The notes under the pieces: generated by a model
What the model saw: the letters and a program-made list of their open reading frames with translations, nothing else
What the model was told of the DNA's origin: nothing
The model's database searches: none
Part shown: positions 1 through 5,053 of the stretch, piece after piece
How positions within the stretch are numbered: the first letter of the stretch is position 1
Layout: each line of letters starts with the position of its first letter
Source: Ferrithrix thermotolerans DSM 19514
GTDB taxonomy: Bacteria > Actinomycetota > Acidimicrobiia > Acidimicrobiales > Ilumatobacteraceae
Assembly (NCBI GenBank): GCA_945878705.1
Contig: CAMCUE010000076.1
Location: 1-5,992, forward strand
Reading direction: 5' to 3'
DNA length: 5,992 bases
Translations under genes and position numbers: made by a program

Positions 1-436
1 CCCAAGATTGTTTTAAGCCAGGATGAAGGTTTAGAGTTTCAACTTCTTCAATCAACGACCACTTTGTTTCAGTTGATTCTGGGTTGGCGATGTGAGCGCC
101 AGCATCACTCATTGTGTGGGCGATAACCGTGTCGTAACTCCATGGGCCATGGTTGTCTGAGAAAATGTGCTTGACAGTCAGCGCCGATTCTTCAATTCCC
201 ATTTCTTCGTGAGCCTCACGCAGCGCTGCAGTTACCGAATCTTCGTGAGAATCTTTTGCGCCGCCAGGTAATGCCCATGTTCCGCCACCATGAGTCCACT
301 CGGCTCGAAGTTGTAACAGCACTTGTGGCTGTGGTGTATCGCGACGTACGAGCAATAAACCTGCGGCACCAAACCGACCCCAATGGCGAAACCCGCAATC
401 ACAATCGACCCAACCGTCACCGTCTCGTAATCCCAT
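1..436 (-). CDS. Nudix hydrolase, C-terminus cut by window edge
   Basis: Nudix-superfamily pyrophosphohydrolase, probably cytoplasmic, cleaving a nucleoside diphosphate linked to another group; the substrate cannot be told. The frame is open from an ATG at 436 to base 1 (145 codons seen). The Nudix box GX5EX7REUXEEXGU is complete: G59, E65, R73, E74, E77, E78, G80, I81, so the Mg-binding glutamates are present. The N-terminus reads MGLRDGDGWVDCDCGFRHWG, a signature I associate with actinobacterial Nudix proteins; C12, C14 and H18 could suggest a metal site but this is inference. Family members are usually about 150-160 residues, so little is missing. It starts 14 bp after the MFS stop codon on the same strand, so co-transcription is likely. 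No clear Shine-Dalgarno precedes the ATG; a TATTGT at 450-445 could be an internal -10 but is weak. The start is chosen because the family signature begins right at this Met. Confidence 0.9.
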   Translation of the reverse strand, partial: MGLRDGDGWVDCDCGFRHWGRFGAAGLLLVRRDTPQPQVLLQLRAEWTHGGGTWALPGGAKDSHEDSVTAALREAHEEMGIEESALTVKHIFSDNHGPWSYDTVIAHTMSDAGAHIANPESTETKWSLIEEVETLNLHPGLKQSW

Positions 437-450
437 AACTGACAACAATA

Positions 451-1644
451 TTACGAAACGATGTCTAACGCGACTGCAGACTTAGGTACGACATTTCGTA
501 CCGACCAATGACTGCCTGCCAAGATTCGAGCAACTGCAATTAGCGCGAGCATGATTGCGCCGGCACCGATAAATGTTGCTGCGCGTCCGAAGTGATCGTA
601 GGCGAGACCCGCAAAACTTGCGGCGATCCCGCCGGCCAAAGTTTCCATGCCACCAAGTAGACCTTGTGCGCCGGCCTGTCGTTCGAGTGGTGCGCTAGTA
701 CCGACTGCGACGCCCGCGCCGGTTACGAAAAAACCATCGTTGGTTGAGTGAAAGAAAAATACGACGAGCATTAGTGCTGGCGTAGGCACTAGTCCGTATC
801 CCGACATAAATAGTGCGCCGAGAATCATCCCGAAACTACCCGCACGATATGGCCCGATGCGTTGCACGAATTTTCCGCCGAGTGGGCCAAGGATTACAAG
901 TGGCAGGGCAAAAAGAGAAATTCCGAGATTGGCTATCCATGGTTGTGATCCCATGTCGTCCATCATTAATACCCACAGCGAGTCAAATACTCCAAGCATG
1001 AAAAACAACGCAACTCCAATCAAAATTCCCGAAGCAATTGCGCGGTTCTTTAGCAAATCAATTGCGAATCGTTCTGTGGGTTGGTGCTCTTTTGCCGTCT
1101 CGGGCACTTTGATGCGACTAATTACGAGTATCAACAAAGAAATTGTCGCCGCGAGAAATATGAATGGGCCAGGAATACCAAATGGTGCAGTTAGCACCAC
1201 GGAGAAAACTGGACCAGAAGCAAAACCGGCAACTTCAAACGAAAGAATTCGACCAAGGTTGCGACCAAAATTTTCGGGGTCAGCAACGATGATCACGCGA
1301 CGCAACGCTGGCAAGGCAGCGCCGGCACCAAACCCCATGATGATTCGCGAAATTAAAAGTACTTTAAATGTTTCGCCAAACGCCATACCGATGCAGCCGA
1401 TCACTTCAAGACCTAGACCCAAGATAATTAATTGCCGAGCCCGACCACGATCGGCAAGTGGGGCGATACTCACTTGTCCGACAAAAGAAGTGAAGAAGCC
1501 CACGCCGACAATCAAGCCAAGCGCCGACTCGGCAATGCCGAAACTATTACGAAAGTCATCAAGCATTGTAAACATCACTCCGTAACTACATGATGAGGCG
1601 CCCATTGTCAGAAGCAACATCAAGACAATGCGTGGTTTATTCAC
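451..1644 (-). CDS. Major facilitator superfamily transporter
   Basis: Inner-membrane secondary transporter of 397 residues, the normal size for a 12-helix MFS exporter. Hydrophobic segments run along the whole chain with a central hydrophilic loop near residues 178-200. The loop 2-3 motif A is visible as PLADRGRAR (62-70), with a weaker second-half copy near 252-267 (LGPLGGKF..RIGPYR). A glycine/proline-rich motif C-like stretch, GFASGPVF, sits at 140-147 in helix 5, which in the family marks drug/H+ antiporters; so export is more likely than uptake, but the substrate is unknown. The start is GTG at 1644: a few residues then lead straight into helix 1, and a TAGATT -10 lies exactly 6 nt upstream, fitting a leaderless mRNA. 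An ATG at 1620 is possible but would cut into helix 1. The Nudix gene follows after 14 bp and is probably in the same operon. Confidence 0.9.
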   Translation of the reverse strand: MNKPRIVLMLLLTMGASSCSYGVMFTMLDDFRNSFGIAESALGLIVGVGFFTSFVGQVSIAPLADRGRARQLIILGLGLEVIGCIGMAFGETFKVLLISRIIMGFGAGAALPALRRVIIVADPENFGRNLGRILSFEVAGFASGPVFSVVLTAPFGIPGPFIFLAATISLLILVISRIKVPETAKEHQPTERFAIDLLKNRAIASGILIGVALFFMLGVFDSLWVLMMDDMGSQPWIANLGISLFALPLVILGPLGGKFVQRIGPYRAGSFGMILGALFMSGYGLVPTPALMLVVFFFHSTNDGFFVTGAGVAVGTSAPLERQAGAQGLLGGMETLAGGIAASFAGLAYDHFGRAATFIGAGAIMLALIAVARILAGSHWSVRNVVPKSAVALDIVS

Positions 1645-1668
1645 CTGCTAAATCTACCGTTTCATAAT
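1640..1668 (+). promoter_or_regulatory. Candidate sigma-70-type promoter for the SSADH gene
   Basis: TTCACC at 1640-1645 (4 of 6 to TTGACA), a spacer of exactly 17 bp, and CATAAT at 1663-1668 (5 of 6 to TATAAT). Start of transcription would be near 1675, leaving a leader of about 23 nt with no obvious Shine-Dalgarno. The -35 box overlaps the start codon of the divergent MFS gene, so the two promoters interlock. Prediction from base pattern only. Confidence 0.4.
1651..1656 (-). promoter_or_regulatory. Candidate -10 element of the MFS gene (leaderless)
   Basis: On the minus strand this reads TAGATT, matching the TANNNT consensus at T1, A2, A4 and T6. It is followed by a 6-nt spacer and then the GTG start codon, so transcription would begin at or next to the start codon. 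I see no good -35 hexamer at 16-19 bp upstream. This geometry is common for leaderless actinobacterial genes and agrees with the lack of a Shine-Dalgarno site. Confidence 0.45.
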
Positions 1669-1697
1669 GTCAGCGAGATTGCGTAAGACTGAACACT

Positions 1698-3152
1698 ATG
1701 CAAAACAGAGAACAAAAACTCAGCTCGACACAACCACTTGATTCATTGATCGGTGGCAAGTGGATTAGTAATGCAAAAAAAATTGATGTAACAAATCCAG
1801 TTGACGGTTCAACATTGGCGCAAGTCTCAACTGCAAGTAATGACGATTGTTTGGCTGCTGTTGATGCGGCACAGAATGCATTTGCATCATGGAAGGCGAC
1901 TGCGCCACGTGCACGCGCTGAAATATTGCGCAAAAGTTTTGAAATTATGATCGCCGAACAAGAATCACTAGCGCGTTTGATCACACTTGAGAACGGCAAA
2001 GTTTTGAGTGATGCTCGTGCCGAAGTTGCATATGCCGCAGAGTTTTTTCGCTGGTTTAGCGAAGAAGCGGTGCGCATTGACGGCGATTATCGACGCGCGC
2101 CGAGTGGTGCCAACTGGTTGATGGTTTCGCGGCAACCTGTTGGTGTTGCGCTGCTGGCAACCCCATGGAACTTTCCGGCGGCAATGGCAACGCGAAAGAT
2201 TGGCCCGGCGTTGGCGGCAGGATGCACGGTTGTTTTGAAACCTGCCAGCGAGACGCCTTTAACCGCGCTTGCAATTGCCGAAATCATGCAACGCGCCGGC
2301 GTGCCTGACGGTGTTGTCAATGTTGTGGTGCCGAGCCCTTCAGGACCAGCCGTTAGTGCAATGTTGCAATCAAACAAAATTCGCAAACTCTCGTTTACCG
2401 GATCTACACAAGTTGGTGCGGTGCTACTTGCCCAAGCCGCAGAAAAAATCATCAACTGCACCATGGAACTTGGTGGCAACGCGCCATTTATTGTTTTCGA
2501 AGATGCTGATATCGCCGGCGCAATTGACGGTGCGATGTTGGCCAAGATGCGCAATGGCGGCGCAGCCTGCACAGCCGCCAACAGATTTTTTGTGCACGAA
2601 AAAATTTACGACGCATTCGCCGACGGCTTGACAGCGCGGATGAACGCTCTCGTTTTGGGTGATGGACTCGACGTAAAAACTACAGTCGGGCCATTAGTTT
2701 CTAAGTCACAGCAACAACAAGTAGCAAAGTTAGTTGAACAGGCTAAAAGTTTTGGGGCAAAAGTTGCGTGCGGCGGCAATGCATCAACCGATGGATCTTT
2801 CGGTTACTTTCCAACAGTGCTCACAGATGTTTCGTTTGACGCAGCAATTTTGCAGACAGAAATTTTTGGGCCAGTTGCGCCACTGGTGCGATTCAAAGAC
2901 AGCGACGATATTTTGGCGCACGCCAACAACGTCGAGCACGGACTTGTTTCATATGTTTACACACGCGATCTGGGTCGGGGCATGCGAGTTGCCGAGTCGC
3001 TTGAATCTGGAATGGTTGGCTTAAATCGCGGGCTAGTTTCAGACCCGGCTGCACCATTTGGTGGCGTCAAGCAGTCTGGTCTTGGTCGCGAAGGTGCCCA
3101 CGACGGTTTGTTGGCTTTTCTTGAAACCAAATATGTCGCGGGAAACTGGTAA
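1698..3152 (+). CDS. gabD: Succinate-semialdehyde dehydrogenase (GabD type)
   Basis: Oxidises succinate semialdehyde to succinate in the cytosol with NAD(P)+, the last step of GABA and 4-hydroxybutyrate breakdown into the TCA cycle. Full-length aldehyde dehydrogenase of 484 residues. Visible: PWNFP with N158, KPASETP with K181, glycine motif FTGSTQVG (233-240), general base E257 in MELGG, catalytic C291 in GAACTAANR, and E388 in EIFGP. The three residues that hold the substrate carboxylate in human SSADH (Arg213, Arg334, Ser498) align with R166, R285 and S448, which favours SSADH over a generic aldehyde dehydrogenase. KPAS, as in E. coli GabD, suggests NADP+ use (inference). The residue two after the catalytic Cys is Ala, so the CxC redox disulfide of human SSADH cannot form. 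ATG at 1698 is followed by normal family sequence. No GABA transaminase or permease adjoins it. It converges on the DoxX-like gene with 4 bp between stops. Confidence 0.92.
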   Translation: MQNREQKLSSTQPLDSLIGGKWISNAKKIDVTNPVDGSTLAQVSTASNDDCLAAVDAAQNAFASWKATAPRARAEILRKSFEIMIAEQESLARLITLENGKVLSDARAEVAYAAEFFRWFSEEAVRIDGDYRRAPSGANWLMVSRQPVGVALLATPWNFPAAMATRKIGPALAAGCTVVLKPASETPLTALAIAEIMQRAGVPDGVVNVVVPSPSGPAVSAMLQSNKIRKLSFTGSTQVGAVLLAQAAEKIINCTMELGGNAPFIVFEDADIAGAIDGAMLAKMRNGGAACTAANRFFVHEKIYDAFADGLTARMNALVLGDGLDVKTTVGPLVSKSQQQQVAKLVEQAKSFGAKVACGGNASTDGSFGYFPTVLTDVSFDAAILQTEIFGPVAPLVRFKDSDDILAHANNVEHGLVSYVYTRDLGRGMRVAESLESGMVGLNRGLVSDPAAPFGGVKQSGLGREGAHDGLLAFLETKYVAGNW

Positions 3153-3156
3153 CGGT

Positions 3157-3540
3157 CTATTTTCTCGTAGTGTTTTTAGCGATGCTAACTGCCCACCAAA
3201 TAAGCGGAATTTGAAACGGCAAACGCAAATAGGCAACTAATTGCTGTGAGATCTCTCGATCGCGCCAGTCGTAGGCCATATATATGTTTCCTGGGTAGAC
3301 GGCCAAAAAAAGTAATACTGCTCCCCATCCTGCGAGTCGTCTCGTGCGCGGAATAAATAAACCGATTGCCACAGCGAGTTCGGCAACTCCGCTCGCATAT
3401 GTATAGAAAGTTGCGTCGCCAGGCAACCAAGGTGGGATGAGTGGGTTGAACCGATCGCGCGCAATGAAGTGAGCCACACCAGCGAAACCAAGAAAAGATG
3501 CCATTATCTGTGCCGAAAACGCGGAGACTTTTTTAAACAT
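3157..3540 (-). CDS. DoxX-like small membrane protein
   Basis: Small integral membrane protein of the DoxX-like group (COG4270 type), 127 residues from the ATG at 3540. Four hydrophobic helices lie at about 8-26, 45-63, 68-87 and 103-122. Family marks: GVAHF (21-25) at the end of helix 1, then the loop FNPLIPPWLPG (31-41), then SGVAE in helix 2, PRTRRLAGWG (64-73), and YPGNIYMA (82-89) in helix 3. The biochemical role of this subgroup is not established; related DoxX proteins have been linked to quinone or thiol redox chemistry, which I do not assert here. An in-frame ATG at 3588 would add 16 polar residues and leave only 17 bp to the divergent DUF4916 gene. I prefer 3540 because family members start just before helix 1 and because CATCAT sits 6 nt upstream as a possible -10. 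No Shine-Dalgarno supports either start. Confidence 0.82.
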   Translation of the reverse strand: MFKKVSAFSAQIMASFLGFAGVAHFIARDRFNPLIPPWLPGDATFYTYASGVAELAVAIGLFIPRTRRLAGWGAVLLFLAVYPGNIYMAYDWRDREISQQLVAYLRLPFQIPLIWWAVSIAKNTTRK

Positions 3541-3592
3541 TCGTACATGATGCCACTGATTGAGCACAAAATCTGAAACAATGTTCATTTAC

Positions 3593-3599
3593 GAGGAGA
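3593..3599 (+). promoter_or_regulatory. Strong Shine-Dalgarno deciding a TTG start
   Basis: GAGGAGA, close to perfect complementarity to the 16S rRNA tail, ends 6 nt before the TTG at 3606. No ATG or GTG lies in frame between the upstream in-frame stop TGA at 3561 and this TTG, so the site fixes the start of the DUF4916 gene. It is the only strong Shine-Dalgarno at the start of a gene in this window. Confidence 0.8.
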
Positions 3600-3605
3600 A
3601 ATACT

Positions 3606-4142
3606 TTGGGCGAAATTACCGATACGCGAACGAATTGGCTTGATCCCAATCAGCTCGAATTAGTTCGCGGTCAAGTCCCACTCGTATATATAGATGCGAT
3701 ACCCGTGCGGGTTAATGAACTCGGCGTCGTCACCCATGTCGGAATGCTTTTGCGTCAAGCCCCAGATGGCTCAATTTCGCGCACAGTGGTTTCAGGTCGC
3801 GTGCTACTCAACGAGCGAATTCGTGAAGCATTGTTGCGCCATCTTGAAAAAGACCTTGGTTCAATGGCTTTGCCTAATATTCCACTCAATCCGGCGCCGT
3901 TTACGATCGTTGAATATTTTACAGATCCAGAGATAAGTGGCTTTCACGACCCACGACATCACGCGGTGAGTTTGGCGTTTGTTGTCCCGGTTTCGGGCGA
4001 TTGTCAACCATCGCAGCAGGCGCTTGACCTTGGTTGGTACACGCCAGAGCAAGCAACCAGCGACCAGATGAAACTTGAAATGACAAGTGGTCACGACCGT
4101 TTGATTCGACTTGCTCTGGCTTCAGTCGGGGTGTTGCCCTAG
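3606..4142 (+). CDS. DUF4916 / Nudix-fold protein with degenerate Nudix box
   Basis: 178-residue soluble protein that I recognise as the DUF4916 family (actinobacterial, often labelled Nudix hydrolase family); function unknown. Marks: WLDPNQLE near 11-18, PLVYIDAIPVRV (25-36), GMLLR (46-50), SRTVVSGRVL (58-67), LRHLEKDLG (77-85), PFTIVEYF (98-105), HDPRHHAVSLAFVVPV (114-129) and LGWYTPEQA (142-150). The Nudix box can be laid over residues 64-86 in register: G64, E70, R78 and G85 fit, but the RE pair is R78-H79 and the EE pair is K82-D83. The main Mg-binding glutamates are therefore lost, so classic Nudix catalysis is doubtful; it may bind rather than cleave a nucleotide (inference). The TTG start is fixed by a strong Shine-Dalgarno. 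The Nei-like gene follows 41 bp later on the same strand but has its own -10 element. Confidence 0.88.
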   Translation: MGEITDTRTNWLDPNQLELVRGQVPLVYIDAIPVRVNELGVVTHVGMLLRQAPDGSISRTVVSGRVLLNERIREALLRHLEKDLGSMALPNIPLNPAPFTIVEYFTDPEISGFHDPRHHAVSLAFVVPVSGDCQPSQQALDLGWYTPEQATSDQMKLEMTSGHDRLIRLALASVGVLP

Positions 4143-4171
4143 TAAAGCGTTCTTTTAATAGTTGTATCACT

Positions 4172-4177
4172 TACTAT
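4172..4177 (+). promoter_or_regulatory. Candidate -10 element of the Nei-like gene (leaderless)
   Basis: TACTAT matches TATAAT at T1, A2, A5 and T6 and ends exactly 6 nt before the ATG at 4184, the same spacing as for the MFS gene. No Shine-Dalgarno lies between them, so a leaderless transcript is likely. A -35 hexamer is not evident. The site favours ATG 4184 over a TTG at 4178. Confidence 0.45.
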
Positions 4178-4183
4178 TTGCTT

Positions 4184-5053
4184 ATGCTTTTTAAATCAAT
4201 GCAACGTAGTGCTTCTGCACTACGCACAGCATTGATAGGACAAAAGATGTTGAAGTTTAAAGCCAGAGAATCACTTGTCGTTCATCCAAAAATTGGTCGC
4301 ACTATCGAAGAATTGCGTGTCGAGAATCGAACACTAGAGATTATTTGGGATGATGGTCTCGTACTTAAAACAAAGATGGGTCTCAAAGGTTCGTGGAGAA
4401 TTTTTCACGAAGGCGAAAGTTGGGGTGCTGAAAAGCGAACTGCCCAACTATTGATTGGCGTAAATGAAATTTCAGTTGTGTGCTCTGGTGCTATTGAAAT
4501 TGAGTCATACCACGATTTTGATTTGCGTCGACATCCAATTCTTGGTCGACTTGGCCCAGATTTGTTAGATCAGAATGTAAATCTCGATGAATGTGTCAGT
4601 CGGCTGATGGGATATGAAAACCCAGATGAAACTATTGCAGAAGTATTGCTTGATCAGCGAGTAGTTCGCGGAATCGGAAATGTTCATCGTTGCGAAATAC
4701 TTTGGGCATGCGAGCTACATCCTTGGGCTAAAGTCAGTTCGCTTAGCCGCGATGATTGTCAAGAAATTATTTCACTTGCAGCTGGCGTGTTGCAAACTAA
4801 TTTTGAGCTTTCTACAGCTGAACTTGCTGTCTATGGCAAACACGGAAAAAGTTGTAGTCGATGCGGTGGGCAAGTACGTGTCACCCACCATGGTGAAGCA
4901 AATCGTGTGCTTTACTGGTGCGTGGATTGTCAGGTTCGACATACCGATGTCAATTCACTTGGAAATGTGATAAACCATGATGCACCCCGCCGCATTCACC
5001 CCGCCGAACATCTCTATCTTTCAGAAATAGCGAAAATTAAAAAATCAGTTTGA
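4184..5053 (+). CDS. Fpg/Nei-family DNA glycosylase homologue lacking catalytic residues
   Basis: 289-residue protein homologous to Fpg/Nei base-excision glycosylases, closest by eye to actinobacterial Nei-type proteins. Seen in order: N-terminal helix (about 8-18, ALRTALIG), beta-sandwich with DDGLVLKTKMGLKGSWR (56-72), LGPDLL (123-128), the H2TH region LLDQRVVRGIGNVHR (155-169) with the conserved N166, HPW (179-181), VYGKHGKSC, and a zinc finger with C224, C227, C246, C249. The finger Arg that contacts DNA aligns with R241. Missing: the family starts PEGD after Met, with Pro the Schiff-base nucleophile and Glu the acid; here the N-terminus is MLFKSM. The beta-hairpin Lys (GKHL) is R49 in NRTL. 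DNA binding thus looks kept while glycosylase/lyase chemistry looks lost. About 38 residues follow the finger, where the family normally ends. ATG 4184 is chosen from the -10 spacing and helix homology; ATG 4247 is a possible internal start. The stop overlaps the convergent ABC permease gene by 9 bp. Confidence 0.85.
   Translation: MLFKSMQRSASALRTALIGQKMLKFKARESLVVHPKIGRTIEELRVENRTLEIIWDDGLVLKTKMGLKGSWRIFHEGESWGAEKRTAQLLIGVNEISVVCSGAIEIESYHDFDLRRHPILGRLGPDLLDQNVNLDECVSRLMGYENPDETIAEVLLDQRVVRGIGNVHRCEILWACELHPWAKVSSLSRDDCQEIISLAAGVLQTNFELSTAELAVYGKHGKSCSRCGGQVRVTHHGEANRVLYWCVDCQVRHTDVNSLGNVINHDAPRRIHPAEHLYLSEIAKIKKSV
4205..4224 (+). repeat. Perfect 8-bp hairpin near the start of the Nei-like gene
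   Basis: CGTAGTGC (4205-4212), loop TTCT, and GCACTACG (4217-4224) form a perfect inverted repeat. It begins 21 nt into the reading frame and lies between ATG 4184 and the second possible start at 4247. No T-run follows, so it is not a standard terminator. It could be an mRNA hairpin acting on translation, a palindromic protein site, or chance. Confidence 0.6.
4237..4249 (+). promoter_or_regulatory. Possible internal Shine-Dalgarno and ATG of the Nei-like gene
   Basis: AGGA at 4237-4240, a 6-nt spacer and ATG at 4247-4249, in frame with the Nei-like gene (Met22). Starting here would give 268 residues and drop the first helix. Because Nei homology (ALRTALIG) lies upstream of it in the same frame, I do not treat it as the main start, but it could give a second, shorter product. 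Confidence 0.3.

Noticed and set aside
857..1585. Open frame of 242 codons on the plus strand opposite the MFS gene
   Set aside because: It lies wholly antisense to a clear MFS gene, and its product is Pro/Arg/Ser/Thr-rich with no recognisable domain, typical of the complement of a membrane-protein gene.
2087..2581. Open frame of 164 codons on the minus strand inside the SSADH gene
   Set aside because: Antisense shadow of conserved dehydrogenase sequence including the catalytic loop; low-complexity Ala/Ser/Thr-rich product with no domain.
3279..3288. Palindrome CATATATATG
   Set aside because: It is inside the DoxX-like coding region (encoding the conserved NIYMA stretch) with no second copy seen, so coding sequence explains it.
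4143..4210. A frameshift hiding a normal PEGD start of the Nei-like gene
   Set aside because: I read all three plus-strand frames here; none encodes Pro-Glu-Gly-Asp, and the helix homology is already in the main frame from about codon 8.
4205..4224. Intrinsic terminator of the DUF4916 gene
   Set aside because: The stem is perfect but no T-run follows, and it sits inside the next reading frame; kept only as a hairpin.
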